NCBI RefSeq assembly: GCF_037911585.1 | Contig: NZ_JBAJNS010000001.1 | Location: 438,001 to 502,000 of the forward strand | DNA length: 64,000 bases | Direction of reading: 5' to 3' | Source: Streptomyces sp. GSL17-111 | GTDB lineage: Bacteria > Actinomycetota > Actinomycetes > Streptomycetales > Streptomycetaceae | Shown: piece after piece, positions 8,580 to 17,882 of the stretch | Layout of the letters: the number at the start of each line of letters is the position of its first letter | Position numbering within the stretch: the first letter of the stretch is position 1 | The notes under the pieces: generated by a model | The model's database searches: none | What the model saw: the letters and a program-made list of their open reading frames with translations, nothing else | What the model was told of the DNA's origin: nothing | Program-made: the position numbers and the translations under genes

Positions 8580-8924
8580 CGTGACCGGCACCCGCCCTCG
8601 TCCGTCGTGCGTCCGTGGCCCGCCCTGCCGTCGCGCCGAGGTAGGGGGCCTCCTTACCCCTGAGTGTTGGCCCGTGCCGCCGCCCGGGAGGGACCTGCAC
8701 GCAATTGGGCGTCTTCCGACGTGTGCCGACGCACCGGGATCGCACAGGACCGCACATCGACGGTTCCTGAAAGGTTTCTGCGGCTTTCCGGGCCGCATGC
8801 CCGGATTCGTACCCGAGTCCGGGCCGTCGCCTCGGAGGGGCGGTGGGCCGCGAGCGGCGGGGCGGTGCGGGCGGCGGCCGGGGCGGGTCGGGAGCGGTCG
8901 GCGACGCCCGGTTAGCATCCGGCC
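8580..8924. other. Divergent intergenic region (345 bp)
   Basis: No gene seen. It carries the promoter of the ATPase gene on the left and, at its right end, the leaderless promoter of the enoyl-CoA hydratase. An imperfect GAAAG/CTTTC inverted repeat around 8769-8788 is the only structure noticed. Confidence 0.45.
8913..8918 (+). promoter_or_regulatory. -10 element TAGCAT for a leaderless enoyl-CoA hydratase mRNA
   Basis: TAGCAT fits the actinobacterial -10 pattern TAnnnT and ends six bases before the ATG at 8925, so transcription would begin on the start codon. No Shine-Dalgarno sequence is present. Confidence 0.5.
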
Positions 8925-9749
8925 ATGGACTCAGGTCTGGTGTGCGCACGGCAGGACGGGGTCGCGACCGTGCGCCTGCACCACCCCACCAAGCGCAACG
9001 CGATGACCGCCGCCATGTGGCGGGAGCTGCCCCCGCTGCTCGACGGGCTGGCCGCCGACCCCGCCGTGCGGGCCGTGGTGCTGACCGGCTCGGGGGACAC
9101 CTTCTGCGCCGGGGCGGACATCTCCAGCCTGCGCGGGGACAGCGCCCCGCAGGGGCTCGCGCTCGCCGCCGAGGAGCGTCTGGCCGCCTTTCCCAAGCCG
9201 ACGCTCGCCGTCGTGCGCGGCTTCTGCGTGGGCGGCGGCTGCCAGCTAGCCGTCGCCTGCGACCTGCGGTTCGCCGCCGAGGGGGCCCGGTTCGGCATCA
9301 CCCCGGCGAAGCTCGGCATCGTCTATCCGGCGACCTCGACCAGGCGGCTGGTGGAACTCGTCGGACCGTCGGCCGCCAAGCACCTGCTGTTCTCGGCGGA
9401 GCTCATCGGCACCGACCGCGCCCTGCGCACGGGGCTGGTGGACGAGGTGCTGCCCGAGGAGGAGCTGGACGGCAGGGTGACGGACTTCACCCGGTCCCTC
9501 ACCCTGCGCTCGCAGCTGACGCAGGCCGCCGCCAAGGAGTTCGCCGCCGGCCCGGCCCGGCCGGACCGCGTGCGGTACTGGAGCGGGCAGGCGGCCTCGG
9601 GCGCGGAGGCCCAGGAAGGCGTGGCCGCGTTCCTGGAGCGCCGCGCCCCGGTGTTCACCTGGACGCCGCCGAGCGGTGCGGACGCGGCGACCGAACCCGA
9701 CACCGGGCCCGTCACCGAGCAGCCGGGCGGGCCGGGGCCGTCGGCCTAG
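8925..9749 (+). CDS. Enoyl-CoA hydratase/isomerase family protein
   Basis: 274 residues of crotonase fold. The oxyanion-hole segments are present: DTFCAGADISSLRG (about 60-73) and VRGFCVGGGCQLAVACDLRFA (about 96-116). The position of the second catalytic Glu is occupied by ITPAKLGIVYPATS, in which the usual glutamates of true hydratases are not obvious, so it could be an isomerase or another crotonase. The last 35 residues are a low-complexity Pro/Thr/Glu tail. It stands just before the SCO6745-like gene. Substrate unknown. Confidence 0.88.
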   Translation: MDSGLVCARQDGVATVRLHHPTKRNAMTAAMWRELPPLLDGLAADPAVRAVVLTGSGDTFCAGADISSLRGDSAPQGLALAAEERLAAFPKPTLAVVRGFCVGGGCQLAVACDLRFAAEGARFGITPAKLGIVYPATSTRRLVELVGPSAAKHLLFSAELIGTDRALRTGLVDEVLPEEELDGRVTDFTRSLTLRSQLTQAAAKEFAAGPARPDRVRYWSGQAASGAEAQEGVAAFLERRAPVFTWTPPSGADAATEPDTGPVTEQPGGPGPSA

Positions 9750-9755
9750 TCAGAT

Positions 9756-9775
9756 AAGCAAGCGCTCAGTAACGT
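9756..9775 (+). promoter_or_regulatory. TetR-type half-palindrome overlapping a leaderless promoter
   Basis: AAGCAAGCGCTCAGT at 9756-9770 resembles the GCAAGCGCTTGC-type operators of acyl-CoA-responsive TetR repressors (right arm imperfect). It abuts TAACGT at 9770-9775, a -10 that ends six bases before the ATG at 9782. A repressor here would block transcription of the downstream gene. The regulator is not in the window. Confidence 0.45.
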
Positions 9776-9781
9776 GGCGGC

Positions 9782-10645
9782 ATGACGACTCTCCACGCGC
9801 GGGCCGGTCGGCGCTGCCACAACATGATCAACCCGCTCCACTCGACCGTCTACTTCTCCCCCGACACCGGCGAGGAGCTGGCGGCCCTCGGCATCACCGA
9901 CCCCCGGGCCGTCTACTTCACCACCCGCGCGGCGGCCTTCGGCGCCGTCGGCCCCGGCGTCGTCGCCGCGACGTTCTACAGCTTCGACCACGGCCTGATC
10001 GCCCGCCACCTGCCCGCCGCCTGGGACACGGCCACCCCGCAGCAGGTGCTGGACGCCCGGTTGCGGGCCGCCGACCGCACCCTGCGGCGCCTGCTGGGCG
10101 CGGAGGCCGTCGCCTCCAAGGAGGTGACGGAGGCGGCCGAGCTGGCCCTGCGGGCCACCGAGGCGTGCGAGCGGGGAGCACGTCCCCTGTACGCGGCCCA
10201 CGCCGACCTGCCGGTACCCGAGGCACCGCACCTGGCCCTGTGGCACGCGGCCACCCTGCTGCGCGAGCACCGGGGCGACGGGCACCTGGCGGCGCTCATG
10301 GGCGCCGACCTCACCGGGCTGGAGGCCCAGGTGACCCACACCGCGACCGGCAAGGGCATGAGCCCCAAGTGGGCCCTGGGCACCCGGGGGTACACCCGCG
10401 AGGACTGGACCGCCGCGCAGGACCGGCTCCGGGCCCGCGGGCTGCTGGACGCCGACGGGGAGCTGACCGAGAAGGGGGTCGCGCTGCGCCGCGAGATCGA
10501 GGAGGACACCGACCGCCGCGACCGCGCGCCCTACGAGCACCTGGGGGCCGCCGGCGTCGAGCGGCTGACGGAGCTGGGCACCGTCTTCTCCGGGGCCGCG
10601 CTGGAGGCGGGCGCCTTCCCCGCCGACATGTTCGGCAAGGGCTGA
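9782..10645 (+). CDS. SCO6745-like helix-turn-helix family protein
   Basis: 287 residues, similar to the conserved actinobacterial SCO6745 family. The N-terminal part ([22 protein letters not shown]) and an alanine-rich helical middle are followed by a winged-helix-like C-terminal part: [35 protein letters not shown] then [18 protein letters not shown], typical of a MarR-like wing. Molecular role is unknown; the fold suggests DNA or ligand binding. It appears to have its own leaderless promoter under a TetR-like site. Function not assigned. Confidence 0.75.
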   Translation: MTTLHARAGRRCHNMINPLHSTVYFSPDTGEELAALGITDPRAVYFTTRAAAFGAVGPGVVAATFYSFDHGLIARHLPAAWDTATPQQVLDARLRAADRTLRRLLGAEAVASKEVTEAAELALRATEACERGARPLYAAHADLPVPEAPHLALWHAATLLREHRGDGHLAALMGADLTGLEAQVTHTATGKGMSPKWALGTRGYTREDWTAAQDRLRARGLLDADGELTEKGVALRREIEEDTDRRDRAPYEHLGAAGVERLTELGTVFSGAALEAGAFPADMFGKG

Positions 10646-10693
10646 GCGGCCCCGGCGCGGGCGGGGCTGCCGCCGCCTGTCGGCGCGGCCTGC

Positions 10694-10699
10694 CACAAT
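10694..10699 (+). promoter_or_regulatory. -10 element CACAAT before leaderless tex
   Basis: CACAAT lies seven bases before GTG 10707, the tex start that best fits its family. This spacing puts +1 on the start codon and argues against the ATG at 10698, which overlaps the -10 itself. Confidence 0.4.
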
Positions 10700-10706
10700 G
10701 CGGGGC

Positions 10707-13121
10707 GTGACCGCTACGACCATCTCCATCGAAGCCAGGATCGCCGACGAACTCGGCGTCGCCGAGCGCCAGGTCCGGGCCGCCGTCGAGCTCCTCGACG
10801 GCGGTTCGACCGTGCCGTTCATCGCCCGCTACCGCAAGGAGGCCACCGGCACCCTGGACGACGCGCAGCTGCGCACCCTGGAGGAGCGGCTGCGCTACCT
10901 GCGGGAGCTGGAGGACCGGCGTGCCGCGATCCTCGAGTCGGTGCGCACGCAGGGCAAGCTGGACGCCGCCCTGGAGGCGCGGATCCGCGAGGCGGAGTCC
11001 AAGGCCCGCCTGGAGGACGTCTACCTGCCGTACAAGCCCAAGCGGCGCACGAAGGCGCAGATCGCCCGGGAGGCGGGGCTTCAGCCGCTGGCCGACGGCC
11101 TGCTGACCGACCCCTCCGTGGAACCGGCGGCGGCAGCGGCGGCGTTCGTCGACGCCGACGCGGGCGTGGCCGACACCGCCGCGGCACTGGAGGGCGCGCG
11201 GGCGATCCTCACCGAGCGCTTCTCCGAGGACGCCGACCTGATCGGTGAGCTGCGCGAGCGGATGTGGCGCGAGGGCCGGCTCGCGGCGAAGGTGCGGGAC
11301 GGCAAGGAGGAGCAGGGCGCGAAGTTCGCGGACTACTTCGACTTCGCCGAGCCGTTCACGGAGCTGCCCTCGCACCGCGTGCTGGCCATGCTGCGCGGTG
11401 AGAAGGAGGAGGTCCTCGACCTCACCCTGGAGCCCGAGGCGACCGCCGAGGCGGCCTCGGAGCCGGGACCGACCGCCTACGAGCGGGCCATCGCCGCGCG
11501 TTTCGGCATCGTCCACCGGGGCCGCCCGGCGGACGACTGGCTGGCCGAGACGGTGCGGTGGGCCTGGCGCACGCGCGTGCTGGTGCACCTGGGGATCGAC
11601 CTGCGCACCCGGCTGCGGCAGGCGGCCGAGGACGACGCCGTCGGTGTCTTCGCGGCCAACCTGCGGGACCTGCTGCTGGCCGCGCCCGCCGGCAGCCGGG
11701 CCACGATGGGCCTGGACCCGGGCCTGCGCACCGGCGTGAAGGTGGCGGTGGTGGACGCCACCGGCAAGGTCGCGGCGACCGACACGATCTACCCGCACGC
11801 CCCGGCGCGGAAGTGGGACGCGTCGCTGGCCACCCTGGCCGAGCTGGCCCGGACGCACGGCGTGGAGCTGATCGCCATCGGCAACGGCACGGCCTCGCGG
11901 GAGACGGACAAGCTGGCCGCCGACCTGCTGGCCCGGGAGCCGGAGCTGGGCCTGACGAAGGTCATGGTCTCCGAGGCCGGTGCCTCGGTGTACTCGGCCT
12001 CGGCCTTCGCCTCGCAGGAGCTGCCGGATCTGGACGTCTCCCTGCGCGGCGCGGTCTCCATCGCCCGCCGCCTGCAGGATCCGCTGGCGGAGCTGGTGAA
12101 GATCGACCCGAGGTCCATCGGCGTCGGCCAGTACCAGCACGACCTGTCCGAGGTGAAGCTCTCCCGCTCGCTGGACGCGGTGGTGGAGGACTGCGTGAAC
12201 GGCGTCGGGGTCGACGTCAACACCGCCTCGGCGCCGCTGCTCTCGCGGGTGTCGGGCATCGGCGGCACCCTGGCGGAGAACATCGTCGCCCATCGGGACG
12301 CCAACGGTCCCTTCCGCAGCCGCACCGGGCTGAAGTCCGTGCCGCGCCTGGGGCCCAAGGCGTTCGAGCAGTGCGCGGGCTTCCTGCGCATCCGGGGCGG
12401 GGACGACCCGCTGGACGCCTCCAGCGTCCACCCGGAGGCGTACCCGGTGGTGCGCCGGATGGCGAAGACGCACGGCGGGGACGTCGCGGCCCTCGTGGGC
12501 AACTCCACGGTCCTGCGGACCCTGCGGCCCGCCGACTTCGTGGACGCGACGTTCGGTCTGCCGACCGTCACCGACATCCTGGGCGAGCTGGAGAAGCCCG
12601 GGCGCGACCCGCGTCCGGCCTTCCGCACGGCGGCGTTCAAGGAGGGCGTGGAGAAGCTCGCCGACCTGAGCCCCGGCATGGTGCTGGAGGGCGTGGTCAC
12701 CAACGTGGCGGCCTTCGGCGCGTTCGTGGACGTCGGCGTCCACCAGGACGGCCTGGTGCACGTCTCGGCGATGTCGAAGTCGTTCGTGAAGGACCCGCGC
12801 GACGTGGCCAAGCCGGGTGACATCGTGAAGGTGAAGGTCCTGGAGGTGGACGAGGCCCGCAAGCGCATCTCGCTGACGCTGCGTCTCGACGACGAGCCGG
12901 GGAAGGGCTCGGGGGACGGGCGGGGTGGCCGCCGTGGCGCAGTGCCGGCCCGCCGGGAGGGCGAACGCGGCGGCCAGCGCGGCGGCGGCCCACGCGGCGA
13001 GCAGCGCGGCGGGCAGCGCGGCAGCGGCCAGCGCGGGGGTCAGCGGGGCGGCCGGCAGGGTGGCGGCGCCCCGGCCAACGACGCGATGGCCGAGGCCCTG
13101 CGCCGCGCCGGGCTGCGCTGA
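10707..13121 (+). CDS. tex: Tex family RNA-binding transcription accessory protein
   Basis: About 804 residues, the usual Tex size. In order: N-terminal helical domain ([11 protein letters not shown]...[13 protein letters not shown]), YqgF-like RNase H fold ([17 protein letters not shown], about 335), helix-hairpin-helix repeats ([20 protein letters not shown]) and a C-terminal S1 domain ([21 protein letters not shown], about 655-730). After S1 the protein ends in a Gly/Arg/Gln-rich tail of about 55 residues with RGGQRGG-type repeats, followed by a short helix ([12 protein letters not shown]). Tex binds structured nucleic acids and affects transcription and RNA turnover; the RGG-like tail should strengthen RNA binding. 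Flanked downstream by a strong terminator. Confidence 0.95.
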   Translation: MTATTISIEARIADELGVAERQVRAAVELLDGGSTVPFIARYRKEATGTLDDAQLRTLEERLRYLRELEDRRAAILESVRTQGKLDAALEARIREAESKARLEDVYLPYKPKRRTKAQIAREAGLQPLADGLLTDPSVEPAAAAAAFVDADAGVADTAAALEGARAILTERFSEDADLIGELRERMWREGRLAAKVRDGKEEQGAKFADYFDFAEPFTELPSHRVLAMLRGEKEEVLDLTLEPEATAEAASEPGPTAYERAIAARFGIVHRGRPADDWLAETVRWAWRTRVLVHLGIDLRTRLRQAAEDDAVGVFAANLRDLLLAAPAGSRATMGLDPGLRTGVKVAVVDATGKVAATDTIYPHAPARKWDASLATLAELARTHGVELIAIGNGTASRETDKLAADLLAREPELGLTKVMVSEAGASVYSASAFASQELPDLDVSLRGAVSIARRLQDPLAELVKIDPRSIGVGQYQHDLSEVKLSRSLDAVVEDCVNGVGVDVNTASAPLLSRVSGIGGTLAENIVAHRDANGPFRSRTGLKSVPRLGPKAFEQCAGFLRIRGGDDPLDASSVHPEAYPVVRRMAKTHGGDVAALVGNSTVLRTLRPADFVDATFGLPTVTDILGELEKPGRDPRPAFRTAAFKEGVEKLADLSPGMVLEGVVTNVAAFGAFVDVGVHQDGLVHVSAMSKSFVKDPRDVAKPGDIVKVKVLEVDEARKRISLTLRLDDEPGKGSGDGRGGRRGAVPARREGERGGQRGGGPRGEQRGGQRGSGQRGGQRGGRQGGGAPANDAMAEALRRAGLR

Positions 13122-13132
13122 CGCACCGCCGT

Positions 13133-13168
13133 CCGTGGGGCGCCGCGTCACCACACGGCGCCCCACGG
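13133..13168. terminator. Bidirectional terminator between tex and the nitroreductase
   Basis: Perfect 13-bp inverted repeat (CCGTGGGGCGCCG / CGGCGCCCCACGG) with a 10-base loop, placed exactly between two convergent genes. No U-tract, as usual in Streptomyces. Confidence 0.8.
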
Positions 13169-13175
13169 GGCCTCC

Positions 13176-13847
13176 TCAGAGCCGGACGACGACCTCGTCC
13201 AGGCTCTTGCGCCGCAGATCCGGCACGCGCGCGTCCTCGGCCGGGTACCCCACGGGCACGACGTAGGCGGCCCGCTCCTCGGGCGGCCGCTCGCACACCT
13301 CGTTGAGGAAGCGCATCGGGCTCGGCGTGTGGGTGAGGGTGGCCAGCCCGGACTGGTGCAGGGACGCCAGCATCAGCCCGACCGCGATGCCGACGGACTC
13401 CTTGGTGTAGTAGGGGCGCGGCGTGTGCGGCCCCTTGTGCACCTCGAAGACGACGATGACGACCGGCGCGGTCTCCAGGAAGGGCTTGCGCCAGTCCGTG
13501 CCGATCGGCGCGAGCGCGGTGAGCCACTCCTGTGACGCCCGGCGCTCGTAGAACTCCCGCTCCTCGGCCTCGGCGGCCTCCCGCAGCCGCCGCTTGCGCT
13601 CGGGGTCGGTGATGACGACGAAGCGCCAGGGCTGCACGTGGGCCCCGCTGGGCGCGGTGGCCGCCGTCCGGATCGCCCAGTCCACCGTCTCGGCGGGAAC
13701 GGGCCGGGAGTCGAAGTCCCGGACGGTACGGCGCTGGGCCATGATCGTGTGGAAGGCCCGGCCCCGGTCCGCCGCCTCGTGGGCGGGAACGGTCATCGGC
13801 CGGAGCGGAACCGTGGGATGAGCGGAATGCGCACTGGTATGGACCAT
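13176..13847 (-). CDS. Nitroreductase-fold flavoprotein resembling iodotyrosine deiodinase
   Basis: 223 residues from ATG 13847 (GTG 13859 is an alternative). The FMN-binding [13 protein letters not shown] and [16 protein letters not shown], plus [22 protein letters not shown] at the C-terminus, follow mammalian IYD closely. The IYD active-site lid that grips the iodotyrosine zwitterion is preserved: Glu96, Tyr100 (REFYERR) and Lys121 ([10 protein letters not shown]), in exactly the 4- and 21-residue spacing of the human Glu-Tyr-Lys set. FLETAP and ALHQSGL further match IYD rather than generic nitroreductases. It probably reductively dehalogenates or binds halotyrosine-like compounds using FMN. 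General family firm, substrate inferred. Confidence 0.85.
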   Translation of the reverse strand: MVHTSAHSAHPTVPLRPMTVPAHEAADRGRAFHTIMAQRRTVRDFDSRPVPAETVDWAIRTAATAPSGAHVQPWRFVVITDPERKRRLREAAEAEEREFYERRASQEWLTALAPIGTDWRKPFLETAPVVIVVFEVHKGPHTPRPYYTKESVGIAVGLMLASLHQSGLATLTHTPSPMRFLNEVCERPPEERAAYVVPVGYPAEDARVPDLRRKSLDEVVVRL

Positions 13848-14000
13848 GGGCGGCAGCACAGCACATCCACGGTCACCACGTAAATGCGTTGCGCGGTAAC
13901 GGTCCCCGTCCTAACCTCGCTTTCGGCCATGTCGTCGTGGAGCCGTTGATCGGAGAGGCCGTTGCTCGTCTGAGGTCGGAAGACACCGTGTGCACCGTTC

Positions 14001-14039
14001 GACGTCCCGCGCCCCGGGACGTCCGCGCCGTCCGGCGCG
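14001..14039 (+). repeat. Two adjacent hairpins in the leader of the ABC-F gene
   Basis: Hairpin 1 (14001-14023): perfect 9-bp stem GACGTCCCG/CGGGACGTC with a 5-base loop. Hairpin 2 (14024-14039): CGCGCC/GGCGCG with loop GTCC, starting on the very next base. They sit 160-200 bp before the GTG start; a six-codon ORF (ATG 13929, M-S-S-W-S-R-stop) precedes them. The arrangement fits an attenuator, as often found upstream of antibiotic-resistance ABC-F genes, but no alternative pairing has been computed. The rest of 13848-14199 contains no gene. Confidence 0.5.
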
Positions 14040-14199
14040 TGCCACGGGTGCGACCTCGATGAGGCGAGCCCCGCCCCGGCCTCCCGGCCGGCCCTCCCGA
14101 CGCTCCCCTCCGGCCGCCCTCCCCGCCGCCCGGTCCGCGGTGTCTTCCCGTGTTGCTCCCCCCTCTCAGCCCGTTCGAGAAGCAACCAGGAGGCGCCCT

Positions 14200-15846
<1,647 letters not shown>

Positions 15847-15889
15847 GGCCGGGAGTTGACCCGCGGTGCACTTCGCTCACTCCTGAGGG

Positions 15890-15903
15890 TTACTTAGGAG
15901 TAA
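15890..15903 (+). promoter_or_regulatory. Palindrome TTACT-N4-AGTAA upstream of the sphingomyelinase-like gene
   Basis: TTACTTAGGAGTAA is a perfect 5-bp interrupted palindrome nested in a second one (ACTCCT at 15879-15884 with AGGAGT at 15896-15901). It lies 52 bp before the GTG start, downstream of a TTGACC (15856-15861). Likely a repressor or activator site; no matching regulator gene is adjacent. Confidence 0.45.
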
Positions 15904-15954
15904 TCGCGGCTGCTTTCCTGTGCGTCAACGTGTCCCCACCCCAAGGGAGTCCCC

Positions 15955-16965
15955 GTGCCGAAGCGCCCCTGGCTTCGCTCCGCCCGCTCGACGGCCGTCG
16001 CCGCCGTCGCCCTCGCCGCCCTGGTGGCCGGTGCCACCCCACCGGCCACCGCCGCTCCGGCGACGGCGGCGACGGCGACGGCCACCGCGGACACCCCGCA
16101 CCTGCGGGTCCTCAGCTACAACGCCTTCCTGTTCAGCAGGACCCTGTACCCCAACTGGGGCCAGGACCACCGGGCCGCCGAGATCCCCCGCACCGACTTC
16201 TTCCGGGGCAACGACGTCGTCGTCCTCCAGGAGACGTTCGACAACTCCTCCTCCGACGCCCTGCTGGCCGCCGCAGCCGAGGACTACCCGCACCGCACAC
16301 CCGTGCTCGGCCGCTCGCGCGGCGGCTGGGACGCGACCGGCGGCGCGTACTCCTCCTTCACCCCGGAGGACGGGGGCGTCACCGTGCTGAGCACCTGGCC
16401 CATCGTCCGCAAGGAGCAGTACGTCTACGCGGAGGGCTGCGGCTCGGACTGGTACTCCAACAAGGGCTTCGTCTACACCGAGCTGGACGTGAACGGCACA
16501 CCGGTGCACGTCGTGGGGACGCACGCCCAGTCCACCGACCCCGGCTGTGGGGCGGGCGAGGCGGCGCGGGTGCGCAGCAGCCAGTTCAAGGAGCTCGACG
16601 CCTTCCTGGACGCCCGGCGCATCCCGGCCGGTGAGCAGGTGATCGTCGCCGGGGACTTCAACGTCGACAGCCACAGCGCCGAGTACGCGACGATGCTGGC
16701 CGACGCGGACGTGGTGGACGCCGACGGTCGCTCCGGCCCCGCCCACTCCTTCGACCCGCAGCGCAACTCGATCGCCGCCGACCGCTACCCGGGCGAGGCC
16801 CGCGAACACCTGGACCACGTCCTGCACCGGGCCGGCCACGCGCGCCCCGCGGAGTGGCACAACGAGACCGTGGACGAGCGCTCGGCGCCCTGGACGGTCA
16901 CGAGCTGGGGCACGTCGTACACCTACACCAACCTCTCGGACCACTACCCCGTGATCGGCCACTGA
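15955..16965 (+). CDS. Secreted sphingomyelinase C-like phosphodiesterase (EEP superfamily)
   Basis: 336 residues; GTG 15955 follows AAGGGAG by five bases. A Sec signal (RSARSTAVAAVALAALVAGA, with cleavage near ATAAPA) precedes an endonuclease/exonuclease/phosphatase fold. SYNAFLFS at about 54, the Mg ligand in VLQETFD (about 94-99), THAQSTDPGC, VIVAGDFNVDSH (catalytic Asp-x-Asn) and the terminal TNLSDHYPV catalytic His are all present. Bacterial sphingomyelinases hydrolyse sphingomyelin or other phospholipids outside the cell. A palindromic operator-like site lies upstream and a terminator just downstream. It may act on phospholipids in soil or as a phosphate-scavenging enzyme. Confidence 0.88.
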   Translation: MPKRPWLRSARSTAVAAVALAALVAGATPPATAAPATAATATATADTPHLRVLSYNAFLFSRTLYPNWGQDHRAAEIPRTDFFRGNDVVVLQETFDNSSSDALLAAAAEDYPHRTPVLGRSRGGWDATGGAYSSFTPEDGGVTVLSTWPIVRKEQYVYAEGCGSDWYSNKGFVYTELDVNGTPVHVVGTHAQSTDPGCGAGEAARVRSSQFKELDAFLDARRIPAGEQVIVAGDFNVDSHSAEYATMLADADVVDADGRSGPAHSFDPQRNSIAADRYPGEAREHLDHVLHRAGHARPAEWHNETVDERSAPWTVTSWGTSYTYTNLSDHYPVIGH

Positions 16966-16972
16966 CCCCACC

Positions 16973-16998
16973 GGGACCGGCCCCCACGGGCCGGTCCC
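16973..16998 (+). terminator. Terminator after the sphingomyelinase-like gene
   Basis: Perfect 11-bp stem GGGACCGGCCC/GGGCCGGTCCC with a 4-base loop beginning seven bases after the stop codon. Confidence 0.8.
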
Positions 16999-17092
16999 TC
17001 CGGGAGGGGCCCGTCGCGGAGGCGTGACGGGCGCAACAGGGTGCCCGGGCGGTCGCGGTGGGGGCGGATGGCTTCACAGCGTTGGTGAGACA

Positions 17093-17105
17093 GCAATACT
17101 GTTGC
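17093..17105 (+). promoter_or_regulatory. Leaderless promoter and possible autoregulatory palindrome of the MerR gene
   Basis: GCAA-TACTG-TTGC is a perfect interrupted palindrome that contains TACTGT (17097-17102), a good -10 lying six bases before ATG 17109. The palindrome sits where a MerR or TetR protein would block or distort its own promoter. Confidence 0.5.
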
Positions 17106-17108
17106 ACC

Positions 17109-17882
17109 ATGACGAGCATGACCGTCGACGAACTGGCCGCCCGTGCGGGCGTCACCGTGCGCACGATCCGCTTCTACAGCACGCGCGGTCTGCTGCCCCC
17201 GCCCGACATCGGACCCCGCCGCGTCGGCCGGTACGGGCCCGACCACGTCTCGCGGCTGGCCCTCATCGAGGAGCTGCAGAGCCAGGGCATGACGCTGGCC
17301 GCCATCGAGCGCTACGTGCAGCGGCTGCCGGAGGGCCTGAGCGCCGACGAGCTGGCCATCCACCGGGCGCTGGTGGCCTCCTGGATGCCGGACACCGCCG
17401 ACGAGGTCACCCGCGAGCAGCTGGAGCGCCGCTGCGGCCGGGCGCTGCGGGAGGCCGACGTCGAACGGCTCACCGCGATGAACATCCTGGAGCGCACGGA
17501 CGACCCGGAGGTGTTCCTCGTCGACCCCGGGCTGCTCCACCTCGGTGTGCGGCTGCTGGACGTGCCCTTCTCGCTGGAGTCGATCCTCGCCGCCCGCGAG
17601 GTCGTCGTCGGGCACGCCCGTGAGGTGGCCCGGGAGCTGAGCCGGCTCTTCCGGGACGAGGTGTGGGAGCCCTACCGGGCCGCCGGGCCCGCCCCGGACG
17701 ACGTCGAGCGCATGAAGTCGCTCTCGGCCCACATGCAGCCCGTCGTCGTACAGGCCCTGCTGACCGCGTTCCAACGCTCGCTGAAGGCCGAGTTGCGGGA
17801 CGCGTTCCCGAAGGAGCGCGTCCCGCGGCTGGGGCCGGACGCGGCCGGGGCGGAGCGCCCCGACGACGGCGTCAGTCGCTGA
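17109..17882 (+). CDS. MerR family transcriptional regulator, probable fatty-acid catabolism regulator
   Basis: 257 residues. The MerR winged helix-turn-helix is at 3-70: TVDELAARAGVTVRTIRFYSTRGLLPPP, then YGPDHVSRLALIEELQSQGMTLAAIE. The remaining 180 residues form an effector-binding region unlike the short metal sensors: no Cys metal motif is visible, so a small-molecule ligand such as an acyl-CoA is likelier. Its 3' end overlaps by 11 bp, tail to tail, with fadB, and it faces the fadB-fadA-CaiB operon, which it probably controls. The GTG/ATG choices upstream (17058) are rejected because of the clear -10 six bases before 17109. Confidence 0.85.
   Translation: MTSMTVDELAARAGVTVRTIRFYSTRGLLPPPDIGPRRVGRYGPDHVSRLALIEELQSQGMTLAAIERYVQRLPEGLSADELAIHRALVASWMPDTADEVTREQLERRCGRALREADVERLTAMNILERTDDPEVFLVDPGLLHLGVRLLDVPFSLESILAAREVVVGHAREVARELSRLFRDEVWEPYRAAGPAPDDVERMKSLSAHMQPVVVQALLTAFQRSLKAELRDAFPKERVPRLGPDAAGAERPDDGVSR

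Noticed and set aside
8654..8659. SigB-type promoter for the anti-sigma-type ATPase gene
   Set aside because: GGGTAA is present on the minus strand, but no GTTT at the required distance.
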